The translations under genes and the position numbers were made by a program. From Topomyia yanbarensis (Eukaryota; Arthropoda; Insecta; Diptera; Culicidae), in the NCBI RefSeq assembly GCF_030247195.1, contig NC_080672.1, positions 305,009,115 to 305,073,114 on the forward strand: a stretch of 64,000 bases of DNA, in the 5' to 3' direction. Below are positions 12,601 to 23,145 of the stretch, piece by piece. The notes below the pieces were generated by a model, which saw only the letters and a list, made by a program, of their open reading frames with translations, was not told the origin of the DNA and ran no database searches. Within the stretch, counting starts at the first letter, position 1. Each line of letters opens with the position of its first letter.

Positions 12601-14056
12601 ATGGAATGTATCCTGTTGCAAGACTGCAAGTAAGAACCTTTTTCAAAATATGCTTGAAGTGTTCATATCCTTTTTGTAGTAGAACTGGAATAATTCCGTC
12701 CTTTCCCGGAGACTTATACGGAGCAAAACTTTTAATCGCCCATTTGATCGATTCGGTTGTCACAATTCTACAAGCAAATGCCCAAGAATCAGAACTGCCT
12801 GAAAATAACTCAGGGGCAGTCGTCAGTGATGGCTCCGTACAACCTGGAAAGTGTGTGTCAAAAAGACAGTTGAGTACTACATCTTCGTCAGACGAGTATT
12901 CACCATTAGCAGTTCTAATGGAACTGACATGAAAGTCTTTCGATTTCGAAAGTAACTTATTTAATCTACTAGTCTCGTTGAGACTTGAGACATTTGTGCA
13001 GAGGCTTTTCCAACCACTTCGCTCAGAGGATCGAAGGGCATTTCTGTATGCTTTGCGAGCCAACTTAAATGCCTCCGACCCGTCCCTGCGTCTGCGATTC
13101 CAAGCTCTCCTACATAACTTTTTGAGTTGAACAAGTTCGGTATTCCACCAAGGTGTTCCTCTAGAAGCACGCATAACTCGAAGCGGACAAGCCTCTTGGT
13201 ATGCTGATACTATGAGTGAGCTTGTTTTATCCACGACCTCATCCAAATCACTTGGAGATTCAATCGTCGGAAGATACCCATGAAACCTAGTCGCCAAGCC
13301 CTCTTCGTAGAGGTCCCAGTTCGTAGATTTGGGATTACGATAGGTGACGATATCTAGCGAGACGTTTAAATGATCAAAGACGATGTACTTATGATCAGAT
13401 AACGACGGTTCGAGCTCGTTTGGTACGAGCCAGTTTGTCAACTCATGCGTAATACTGTCAGAGCAGAGAGTTACGTCTAACACCTCTTCTCTGCCAGCTC
13501 GTGCAAAAGTTGGGCGGTTTCCTGCATTAAGAATGTGCAGATTTGTACTACTTAAGTATTCCATCAATTCGGTGCCTCTCAAATTGATATCAGAGCTGCC
13601 CCAAATTATGTGGTGGGAATTTGCATCACTGCCGATTATGAGAGGAAACCCATTTCTGCCACAGTATGATACAACCCTTTTGAAATCATCAGAAGGTGAT
13701 GGTTCATTATGCGGCAAATATGCCGAACAATAGACGTATTTCTTGTTTATGTTGTCAACAGTCATATTTACCATGACAGTACAAATATCACGAGTTGTCA
13801 GGTCCGATATACGACAAGCGTCAATTGCACTATTCGCAAGTATACATGCACGAGGCATTTCACGTGGATTTGTCATGCCATTTTTGTTGAAAGCTACGAA
13901 GACGGGGTTAAGTAGCTTTCCAACATAGAAGTTTCCTTTATGGAAATACGGTTCTCTAACCAAAGCTATGGAAGCTTTCCCTTCCTGCACAAGGCGAGAT
14001 AGATTCATAGTTGCTGTACGTTTATGCTGAAGATTAATTTGTGCTACTCTAACCAT
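9641..14056 (-). pseudogene. Loa-like ORF2 (endonuclease, RT, RNase H), two lesions
   Basis: ORF2 starts with MVRVAQINLQHKRTATMNL (14056), the start of an exonuclease-endonuclease-phosphatase domain (first 230 residues, with GSDANSHHIIWGS and SDHKYIVF). The RT domain follows (SPGKDGIIPVLLQKG, KSFRPISLTSFL, LDIEGAFDNVSF, CPQGGVLSPLLWNLV, and FADDY as the catalytic dyad). After the MITE (11220-11960) the frame resumes, with the RNase H motifs YTDGS, FQAE, SDSQAALKAL and VPGHSGITGNEWADELA all intact. A second lesion, a 4-bp duplication near 9872-9880, shifts the frame before the C-terminal Cys/His-rich part, which ends in TQCGKEL at 9641. Otherwise no stop is seen over about 1400 codons, so the copy is young. 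Confidence 0.9.
11220..11960. mobile_element. 741-bp MITE inside the Loa-like RT
   Basis: The termini read TATCTTATGACAARCGCCAT from both sides (11220-11241 and 11939-11960), about 22 bp with one mismatch. The flanking bases GC (11218-11219 and 11961-11962) are the only repeat. Removing the element with one GC joins the two ORF2 parts in frame, which fixes the borders. A TA pair lies within the first two bases of each TIR, so a TA-type transposase remains possible with a different history. No coding capacity. Confidence 0.8.
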
Positions 14057-14217
14057 ATTCGATTACAGCACTACACATTTCATCATCAGCACTTGTTGTA
14101 CAGCAACTAGAAGATACCAAACACGTTGGCTTATAATCGCATATAGCGAACCCCGAAATGGGTATTAGGGACATGAACATCATTTGAATCCCACGATTTG
14201 CGAAGAAACGAATTAGT

Positions 14218-14259
14218 TTATACAGTTGACACATACCTTCTATGTGTCAACTGTATAAA
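14218..14259. repeat. Perfect 19-bp-arm palindrome at the Loa 5' junction
   Basis: TTTATACAGTTGACACATA, five bases, then its exact reverse complement. The right arm belongs to the MITE sequence; in the other MITE copy (7497-7540) the outer half of the left arm is different. The palindrome therefore straddles the junction between the 5' end of the Loa-like element and the target duplication. Confidence 0.8.
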
Positions 14260-14499
14260 CTATGTATGTACACACATAAGTTATATGTGTATATTGTTAT
14301 AGAATGGGGTTTTGTGTGCCTAATAGCTATGAAATGTGAATGTAAGATTAATATTTCTTGTAAATACATTAGGTTTATATGCCAGCAAATAGTGTCTATA
14401 TGCCTCCGTTAATTGCAAAAATCTATGTGTAAAATCAATAGGCATAACGTTTACTTTTTTTGAGTGTACGCACTGCTACGCAGTATTCTGGAATATGGA

Positions 14500-14985
14500 G
14501 TTACCATTTGAGCACCGTATCACACCGTTCACATTAATCGTCTTGAGCTGGAACAGTTTTGTGTTTCGTCGGATGCCCTGGCAAAACCATTTAATGCCCT
14601 CTCATCAATCTCTCTACGCTGCGAGAAAGGGATATTTTGCTGCGACGAGTTTTAATCTTCGACGACATAGATTTCCCTGCGCTATTAGCAAAGCTTGATT
14701 TCAAGGTTCTGGAAGATCTTTTCGGTGAAATGATTTCTTCCGGTACAGTATCCAACTCATGGCACGCAGTACGGCCAGAATAATCCACGGGATGGTTGCT
14801 GTCAGCACTTCAACAGCGTTTATCTTTTTTATTTTTAAATATAAGTAATGCGTCGTTCAAATTGAAAATTGTCTGTGCGAACTAATATTTTATTTCGAAG
14901 ACAATACACATAAAATCAAAAGTGGTGGAACAATACTTGTATTTGCGGGTCCAGATCACTAATGACCAATTAAAGTAGCTTTGAT
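14500..14985 (-). pseudogene. hAT-like repeat copy 1, distal segment
   Basis: This stretch aligns with 17545-18118 and is the other half of copy 1, separated from the dimerisation part by the nested insertions. Compared with copy 2 it lacks about 200 bp after the GAAAGGGATAT segment (copy 2 about 17637-17850). A minus frame (14788-14591) has no motif I can name; from its position it may be an upstream transposase exon. Confidence 0.5.
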
Positions 14986-14993
14986 CGATTGTA

Positions 14994-16931
14994 TGTCGTT
15001 TCCCGGAATACCATTTCCCGGAAATCCATTTCCCGGAAAACCGTTTCCCGGAATATCATTTCCCGTAATGTACCATTTCCCGGAACGTACTTTTTTCGGC
15101 AATTTGTTATACTATTGAAATCTGAAGTACTTTGAGAACATTTGCATTTAGAACTATGTTGATACTCAAATATTTGTTTGGTTCCCTTCACAGCTTGTCT
15201 TTGCTCGCTGATCATGTTAATGAATTTGAAAAACTAATTCTCATGCACATGTAATTTTATTTGAAATCATTATCAATCAATCGAAGGTTCAGAAAATAGC
15301 TTATGCTAAAAAGAAGGCGATATCAAGGAAGGTCGTAATTTAATTTAAAATTAATAACGTTTCAAAAATATGCTACGAAAATTTTAAAGAAGGCGCATCC
15401 ATTTCATTGTATTTATTTTTATTTGAATCAATGAAATTCTAAAATTATTTCCATTGATTTGTTATTGCTCCAAAGAAGGCCAATTCACATAAAAAAATTT
15501 AATACGAAGTGAAATTTAAAATAAATGAAGGCATTTTCAATGCACTGTTACTGTAAACAAATATTAGTGAGAATAAAAATCAATGAAAGTTCAAGAGTAT
15601 TTTCAGAGAAACTTCATATAGATTAAAATAACATTCTACACAAAATTCCAAAGAAGAATGCATATTTATAAGAAGGCAGACAAATACATTCACTATCTAT
15701 AAAATTTCAAAGGTTCCAGGAATATTTATGACTAAATTTTAGGAAATGTTTATATTTTTTCATTACCTTTTACCTAATCTTCATGAAAATCAATCAAAAT
15801 GCTGCCAACGTTGTGGAAAACACTGCCTTTTCAATTTCAAAAATGGCCGCATTTCGAGGCGTTCTAAATTGATCGTTACGAATTTACACTATCTCCTGTA
15901 ATGTTTGACCTAGTGTCAAAAACTAGTTTTTTCTTCGATTCCTTAGAACGATAGCAAGTGACTTACGTAGAATTTTTTTTCGTTATTTTAATTTTACGCG
16001 AACCGCTGAAAATATCATCTTTCAATTTCATTGCTTTCGTTTCTCTTAGTCTTAAATTTGTTGAAAATGGCCAAGAAAATCAGATCATAATACAGACATC
16101 ATTTATTACCTAAATTCTTCGTACGTCGCTGGAGAAAATAATTTAGAATATGCTGCGAATATTTCAAAGCTCGTGGTTTGAAGTGGATTTGAAAAAATAA
16201 CGCGTTTGAAGTTTTTAGTACGCTTGGAGTTTACCTAAAAACTATAGGACAGAATTAATAATATATACAATTATTATATCATTTTATTTCAATAACAAAA
16301 TTTCCAAATCTTAAAAATTCTACAGTGGTGTATTATGCTTTTCACCGAAGATTACCACGCGAAGGAATCGATTCGAAATTGTAAAAGAATTGAAAATATA
16401 CCATTTTAACTGAATCCGCAAAATTTGGAACAAATATGAGGCAAAATATAGGGCCTGTTAGTCAGGAATTAGACGGTCATGAATTAATGAAATTTATTCA
16501 CCTCTTCACTACCTGCGGTGGGAAAATTGGAAAGTATTTGTTTCTATTTTGGTACCCATTTAATTCATTGATATCCCATCCATTTGGATGGCTTTTATTC
16601 CCCCCTCAATTTTTTTAAATCCTTCCAAGTTTCTTTTTCGTTCAAAACCAAAAGCCGTTCGTAAGCTGTTCATATAATGATCAATTTAAATAAATTTTTC
16701 TAACATCGCGGTATCGAAAAGATTAAATCTTTAGAATGACAGTTTTGCAATCTTGCCGCTATCTTGTTTTTTTACCACAATAATCACTCAAGATAAAAAA
16801 AATATTTTTCGGGGAAATGGTTTTCCGGGAAGTGGTACATTCCGGGAAACGATATTCAGGGATATGGTACATTTCGGGAAATAGTTTTCCGGGAAGTGGT
16901 ATTCCGGGGAATGGTATACCGGGAAATGACG
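14994..16931. mobile_element. Non-autonomous element with inverted TTTCCCGGAA arrays
   Basis: The left end (14994-15092) has six and the right end (16812-16931) eight copies of a 15-17 bp unit of the form atTTCCCGGAAtacc, pointing inward from both sides. Even the unit variants (a 17-bp form with tgtacc) occur in both arrays. TA lies just outside (14992-14993 and 16932-16933). The 1.7 kb core is AT-rich, has scattered AAGAAGGC words (15312, 15388, 15472, 15671) and no coding sequence that I recognise. A degraded relative of the right half is at about 37880-38420. Confidence 0.7.
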
Positions 16932-17000
16932 TACAACCACTTCGAAAGCTATGAACAAAAAGTGCGACGCGTCTATAATTGTTCCGTAATCATAGTATGG

Positions 17001-18118
17001 AAAACAAAGTTTGCTACATCTTTAGTAGAGATGGATCAAATATTCGCTGATTTTGAAATAAGCCTAATATAAGGTATACAAAAAAAAACAAAATAAAAGA
17101 ATTTACCTATGATTTTATTTAAGTCGACGAATTTTTTGATTACGTCGCATCAAATAATTAAAATTGTGCTTCTTACGGATGATCATTTTGCTGTTCCCCG
17201 GCAGTAACCGATTACGATGATGCTGAGCCTCCTTCAGTGGAAAAAAATCTTTCGCTCACAACAGTACTTGCTGGAGCTGAAAGGTAACGCTTAGCAATTT
17301 TCAATGCTTGTGGGTATTTGTGTTTGTTTGTAGTCAACCAAGCATAGGGGCTTTGTTTTCTATTTATATTTTTCCTGAAAGATACTATTCCAACTTGTTT
17401 CTTATTGGGCAGATGGATGGGTCGATTGTTTGTTGTTGACTTGCTCCAATTTCTGCAGAGCACTTCATAGCTGAATCCTACTTGGACTCATCAAACGCAA
17501 CACTTGTGATTTTGATGATGTTTATTGTCTAAATCTCTATACATACGCACTGGTACAGGTTTGTGTTTCGTCGGATGCCCAGCAAAACCGTTTACTGCGC
17601 TCTCATCAATCTCCCTACGCTGCAAAAAAGGGATATTAGGCAATCCATTAGACGTTTCTTTGACAATTCAGCGGTGGGTTCTGTCAACAAGTCTACTCCT
17701 GCGAACAGAAAAACTCGTCCGACAAGCATCTTTCGTTAGTCCGATTCGTTTGATGTTCGACCGAATCCACGATATTGTCGGACGTTGCACCCCTCGGAGT
17801 AACGTCAGAAGAAGTAAATAAGAAATAATCAGCCGATCAGAAACGTCTCATGGATTTTTGCTGCGACGAGTTTTAATCTTCGACGACATATATTTCCCCG
17901 CGCTATTAGCAAAGCTTGATTTCAACGTTCCGGAAAGATCTTTCCGGTGAAATGATTTCTTCCGGTACAGTATCCAACTCATGGCACGCAGTACGGCCAT
18001 TATTTTAGTCTGAGCGAACTAATATTTCGAAGACAATACACATAAAATCAAAAGTGGTGGAACAATACTCGTATTTGCGAGTCTAGATCACTAATGACCA
18101 ATTAAAGTAGCTTTGATC
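17001..18118 (-). mobile_element. hAT-like host repeat, copy 2
   Basis: This copy runs unbroken through the points where copy 1 carries the 976-bp MITE, the Tc1-like element and the TA MITE. It shares with copy 1 the terminal word AATTAAAGTAGCTTTGATC (18100-18118 and 14967-14985). It carries a further 200 bp (17637-17850) absent from copy 1. It serves as an empty-site reference for the nested insertions. Confidence 0.65.
17190..17480 (-). pseudogene. hAT transposase C-terminal fragment, copy 2
   Basis: The same dimerisation region as at 5383-5690: YAWLTTNKHKYPQALKIAKR followed by APASTVVSERFFSTEG, here with the canonical SERFFST. A frameshift near 17370 separates it from the upstream part. 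No DDE motif is visible. The better match to the hAT consensus suggests this copy has decayed less at this site. Confidence 0.82.
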
Positions 18119-19298
18119 ACATTGGCCACCTATAGCGGTTCTTGAAACCCGCTGGGAGCTGTCCAAGTTCACAAACTAATGTCACACCTATTTCACAGGG
18201 AATTCTTGACCGATTTTTACAAACTTGATTTCAAACGAAAGGTACACAATCCATTGGCTGCTATTGGATTTCATTCAGATCTGACTTTTGGCTCCGGAGT
18301 TACAGATTGGTCACTGTGGTCCAATAGGAACTTCCTATATAAACCGGTATAATCGTAATACCTCAGAGGTTCAAGTCTATCGAAACGATCATCAAACTAT
18401 TTCGATTTGTAGGTCTAGAGTACTAATGGTCAAACAAAGGTTTTTTTTAATATATTGTCTACTATTGATATTTCCGGTAGACCCCGATTCTGAGCATATT
18501 CCTGAATTAAAGTCACATTGGTTCTTCGGTGATGACTGAACCTAGTCTCAAATGGAAGGTGCAATGTGCGGTTGGGTGTTGCACCCCTATCAACCCTTCC
18601 TTACCTATATCGAATAATTGAGCATGGATACGCTAAGTATAATATTTGTAGTATTTTTGTGCTCTAATAAGTAAGATAATAAAAAAACAATTTGGTGCCC
18701 ATCAAGTTCACGTTCATTTTCACCGAAGGTGTAAATACGCGTTTAGGTGGGTTTTTACTACTGAAACAGGAGCATTTTTTATGTCATAGGGAAATCAAAG
18801 CGGAATACTTTTTTTTCCTAATAGTTGCAATTTATTAATGAGTTCTACCGCCAACAGATGAGAGGTCTATTGGTTCAAGTATTGCACTTTTTTATTGTAT
18901 TTTACTGTATTGTGCTGATTACTTAGAACCCTACTACAAAAGCATAAACAAATCATTCAGATTTCTGAACCGATCCCGCATATATTGAAATATTCCAAGA
19001 ATAAAACCGCTTTATAAAAGTAAGCGCAAAGATTATAACCAGACGTTTTCTCACCTCTGTTCCCCAGTTACATCAGCGACACATATTATCAATAAAGAAG
19101 CCTACCACCACACACAAACACAGCACAGCGTCTCATAAGCAGTGACGGACTCGCACTTACGTTCCACACCATTACCGAAGCGAGCAAAAACCGTCCCTCG
19201 CAAACGAAACCGATAGCTCGGTGGAGATACCTAGAAGCAAACTGCACAGCACAAGAGTAACAAGCTAAACCCCCAACTATTAAAAGTGGTAGACGATA
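18119..19298. other. Repeat-like spacer and kinase 5' region
   Basis: 18119-18540 reads like a common interspersed mosquito repeat (ending with a CTGACTTTTGGCTCCGGAG-type block), recognised from memory only. 18541-19298 holds no gene; the last 200 bp should contain the 5' UTR and promoter of the kinase. I could not place a TATA box or initiator with confidence. Confidence 0.4.
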
Positions 19299-22200
19299 AT
19301 GGGCAAGAGACATGCTGCGGACAGCGAAAATCAGTACGAAACACCGCAGAAGCGACAGAAGGTGGCGGCGGCCGCGAACTCGGTTTCATTCGCAGAAACC
19401 CCCAACGGCAGTCCAGCTCTGAATGTGAGCTTTACTCTGACCCGCGAATTTGTCGACGGTACCATCCTGACTGATCTGACACTGAAAGACTGGCGCATCG
19501 GGAAACCGATTGGTTAGTTTGTTACGATTTATTCAAGGTATATCAATGCTTTAACTGCTCTTTTGTTTATCGATCGTTCTCTAGGTAAAGGTAGCTTTGG
19601 TGAGATCTTCCTAGCGTCGGACGATGTGTTCAAGCCGGTCACCAGTCAGAATGCAAAGTACGTCGTCAAAATCGAACCCCACTCTAACGGGCCACTGTTT
19701 GTGGAGATTCACGCCCTGCTCAACACGGCGAAGGCATCGGGTAAGTACAACAGCATCTATTTTAAACTGATCAATAAAGAATAAAAATTCAATTATCGCA
19801 GACTCTAACGTTATCCCACCCGGCATGCCGGAGTACATTGCTTCCGGTTCACACTATTTCAAGAATGAACGCTACCGCTTCCTGATACTGAAGCGCTACC
19901 AGCGCGATTTGCATTCGCTAATCAAGAACAAACGTGTCGATCCGAAAAGCGTTCCCGTCATTGCTTGTCAGATTCTGGATGTACTGGAACATCTACATGA
20001 CAAGGGCTACGTCCATTCGGATATAAAAGCGGAAAACTTGATGCTGGGAAAGGTTCCCACTTCTCTTCTGGCCAATCTGAAGAGTACGAAGCTATTCGAG
20101 AGCGGTAAAAAACCAACAAAAAACAAGACTGCCACCATCAATGGATACAATGGACTGACCTCGACTCCGACGGTATCGCCAAAGAAGACCATCGGAGGAG
20201 TGGAATTCAGCGGCTCTAATCCGGTGCGCTCGTGCCGAGGCAGTGCAATTGCTGAATCTGAAACCTACCAGGATATGATCAAGTCGCACTATCTACGTCC
20301 GCTGAAAAATATCGTCTATCGGGACGATAGCGACGAAGAGGATGTCAAGAATCGTAAGAAGAAGCGCAAGTCGTTCTTTTATAAGGTAACGACGAAACAC
20401 GTTAGCGAAAACTTTAAACAAATTAACGTGCAAATCAGTCAGTGCAACGGGGTGGCAGTGAGTAATGGGCGAACGAAGGTGGAAAATGGGAAGGATAAGC
20501 GGAATAGTTCCTCGGGAGCAACCGCTGATCCCCTGGAGGACCGTATTCACTTGATTGATTTCGGGCTGGCATCGAAATTCATTGATTCCACCGGACAGCA
20601 CCGACCGTTCTGTATGGATCAACGGCGGGCGCATGATGGTACGCTGGAGTTTACGTCGCGTGATGCACACATGGGAGCTCATGCCAGGCGTAGTGATTTG
20701 GAGTGTTTAGGGTGAGTTTTTTTGGATGGTGTAACGTTTGTGCTAGTACTTTATAAAACACTGATACACGAAAGTTACCCAACTAAACTGAACTAATTCC
20801 TTCTTTCAGTTACAACCTTATTTTCTGGAGCCGCGGTTTTCTTCCGTGGAAGGACGAGAAGCTTCTTAACCAACCGGAACAGGTGCACCGTATGAAGGAG
20901 TACTTCATGACAGACGTGCGCGAAATGCTGAAGCTGATCTACGGTGCTGATTGTCCCCAGTATTTGGGCGATTTTCTTCACTACGTCGGGGGTTTGACGT
21001 ACGACGAGAGACCAGACTACGACTATCTGCGAGATCTTTTCTACCAAGAACTGTGCCGTCTCGGTTGTAGATCTAAGTCACATTTTAAGCTTAAGGTGGA
21101 CGACGTTGTGAAGCTGAGCGAACCGTTGACCACCCAGGACGAGGCTGAAATCACCAACAAGATCAACCATGTAAAATCGTTGATGAAGATGGGTGTGCTA
21201 CCATATCGGGAGAGTACGTTGCACAATAAGACAACTTCGCCGAAGAATTTGCGTTCGAAGCGTGAGAGTACTAGAACTCCGGCAGCTAAGACTGGAAACG
21301 GGCAGAAGAATGGCTCGGCCATTGTTAGCAATGGCAAGGAGAGTTGTAAAAAGGAGAAAAAGTTTTCCTGGTCGGAAATTCTGAGTACGGATCCTGACCA
21401 GATTGCACGGGAACGTGCGGAAAAAGAGTTTGAACGAGCTGATCAAATGGACGAAGTGGTCATAAAATATACTGGTAATCCGACGTACGCAATTCGGGAG
21501 TTGGAAAGTAAACGAAACTATGGGACTCCAACTGGAGGTTTGGAGTATACCGAGAGCGAGGATTATATAAAGGGGTATACGAAACCGATGATGGAAATTC
21601 TAAGAAAGCGACAGTCGCAGCTTTTGCGGGATATTGGCCATTCTAAGAGTTATAGAAATGGAGTAAAGGAACCCCCTGATAATTCCGACGATGAGGAGGG
21701 TGTCGAACAAGAAGATGATGCTGACGCAAACGTCAGTGAAAGTGACGATGAACAAATTGTGGCCGATGAAGAAGGAGAAGAAGAAGAAGACACAGATGAC
21801 GACGCGGCTACGGAGGCAGACTCCGGCAATGATGATGTGGACGGTGAGGAAGAGGAAGAAGAAGAAGTGGAGGAAGAGCCAGTTTATAGAAGGAAAAAAT
21901 CAACTCAGGTTAAAAAGCAAAATTCACAGAAACCGGCTCGAAAGGCAACGCACACTAATCGCAAGGTGGAAAGTGATAGCGATTTTATCAATGACGCCGG
22001 TGAAGATGCTACGTCGAATGATAGTGACGTTATGATAAGAAAAAAGCCTAACAATCGTAGAAAACATTTCCAATCGGAGAGTAGTGAACAGCACGACAGT
22101 GACTTCAACGATCAGGAAAGTTCAGAGTACGATAGTCGTGAAGCGCGTATGAAAAAGTCCCGTGGGCGACCAAGACTGAATCGGGATCCGCAGATACCCG

Positions 22201-23145
22201 GTCAAAAACAAACCTACTCAAAAGCCAACGGCGGCGCCAATACAAAAGTTCCTGTGATAGCCAGAAATAATAATAACAATAACAACAAACCGTACTACGG
22301 TGACGTGGACGATTCCTCTCACGACGCTCCGTCGCAACAACAAAGCTACCGGCTTGTGAAACGTCGCAAATCCGGTCTGCGGGAGCGAATACGGCCAACC
22401 GATCGTAGTATGAAGTATCATGACGCTTTGGAACAGAAAAAATCCAAACGAATTTCGCGCAAACGCTACTCGCACGACGAAGATTATTGCCAAGAGGATG
22501 ATGCTTCCTGCAGTTCGAGCCATACACTCGCATCGGTTGTTTCCTCAGCCTCGATAGCTACCAGCATGGGTACTGACTTTTCCGAGTACCTTCAAACCGA
22601 TTGCCCGAAACGCAAATCTTCCCGGAAGCGTAAAATTCGCTCCTATTCCAACAGCAGTCGCTCGGCACTGTCCTCACACTCACGTTCCTCTTCCGTTCAC
22701 AAAGTGGCAGCGACAAATGGTACCCTGCGCGGTAATGGCATTTACCATCGCTTCGTCATGGATGATGATGAATTTTTCGACGACGATGACACCAGAGACA
22801 TGGACTACAGCCCGACCAAATCGAAACGAGGTCGGAAGCGGAGCAGCTCGGGAAAAACGATCAAGAAGAAAACTAGCGAAGGCAAAGGTAGGTGAAATTT
22901 TTACCCTCACCGTTGTTTTTTTTTTCTATCGGTACCGGACGTGTCGGCGGGATGTCGTTTCACTCGGTAGCAGCCTGTGAAGGTTCATGTGTGTGGATTT
23001 ACTTTCAGGATAGATATTAATTGTTAAATTTGATCTCTAGTTCTAATCGAGCCCATTTTTTTTCTTTTTATTTTCTTTTTTCTTTCTCTTTCTCCGGACT
23101 TTCCACGGTTTTTGCTTCATTTCAGGATCGTTTTCGCTTATTTAA
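19299..23145 (+). CDS. ball: VRK-family Ser/Thr kinase, probable ball/NHK-1 orthologue
   Basis: Exons 19299-19512, 19585-19740, 19802-20711, 20810-22887 and a short last exon 23126-23145; all introns are GT-AG and the joins keep frame, giving about 1125 residues. Kinase landmarks: glycine loop IGKGSFGEIF (about residue 72), VVKIE lysine (about 98), catalytic HSDIKAEN (195-202), IDFGLAS (375-381), then TLEFTSRDAHMGAHARRSDLE, the VRK form of the activation segment. Fly ball/NHK-1 is a nuclear kinase that phosphorylates histone H2A and BAF in meiosis and mitosis; that role is by homology. About 160 residues are inserted between the catalytic loop and DFG. The tail has Asp/Glu-rich blocks, Lys/Arg blocks, an AT-hook-like KSRGRPRLNRDP, and DDDEFFDDDD near the end. 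The start ATG is the first in exon 1. Confidence 0.93.
22888..23125 (+). other. Last kinase intron with two possible acceptors
   Basis: The donor is AAAG/GTAGGT at 22887/22888. Two acceptors fit: AG at 23007-23008 gives a stop after one more codon, and AG at 23124-23125, behind a long pyrimidine tract (23055-23123), adds GSFSLI before TAA at 23143. Both keep frame, and reading through the donor also stops within two codons. The strong pyrimidine tract favours the second acceptor. Confidence 0.6.

Larger units (their letters stand above)
9282..14228 (-). mobile_element. Loa/Lian-like non-LTR retrotransposon, nearly complete ORF2
   Basis: A minus-strand element of 4947 bp including a 741-bp MITE. 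It encodes an endonuclease, a reverse transcriptase and a C-terminal RNase H, the order known for Loa and I clade elements. Only about 170 bp lie upstream of the ORF2 start, so ORF1 is missing and the copy is 5'-truncated. The 3' end has no poly(A) but a run of degenerate CACCCCCGRRGTGATATTG repeats (9450-9620). It is flanked by a 116-bp direct repeat (7513-7557 plus 9211-9281, and 14229-14344) with three differences, read here as an unusually long target-site duplication. Confidence 0.85.
7429..14466. mobile_element. TA MITE carrying two nested insertions
   Basis: Left end CACTGAAAAAAATCCAAACG, right end (reverse complement) CACTCAAAAAAAGTAAACGT, with TA on both sides (7427-7428 and 14467-14468). 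Its own DNA is 7429-7557, 9211-9281 and 14345-14466; a 116-bp part is present twice (see the Loa-like entry). The ancestral MITE was therefore about 0.32 kb. It inserted four bases from the Tc1-like element. TIRs of the CACTSARAAAAA type are, as I recall, common among mosquito MITEs. Confidence 0.75.
3541..14985 (-). mobile_element. hAT-like host repeat, copy 1, split by nested insertions
   Basis: Segments near 3555-3625, 4270-4406, 5383-5747, 7425-7428 and 14467-14985 align in order with an uninterrupted paralogous copy at about 17001-18118. Between them lie a roughly 640-bp insertion of unknown type (about 3626-4270), a 976-bp MITE (4407-5382), a Tc1-like element (5748-7422) and a TA MITE complex (7429-14466). 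Removing the last two, with one copy of each TA, gives a join that reads straight through in copy 2 near 17529-17550. The repeat codes on minus for an hAT dimerisation region. Outer termini were not determined. Confidence 0.65.

Noticed and set aside
21691..22533. Several open frames of 60-140 codons overlapping the kinase tail on both strands
   Set aside because: Shadows of low-complexity acidic and basic codons in the real kinase frame.
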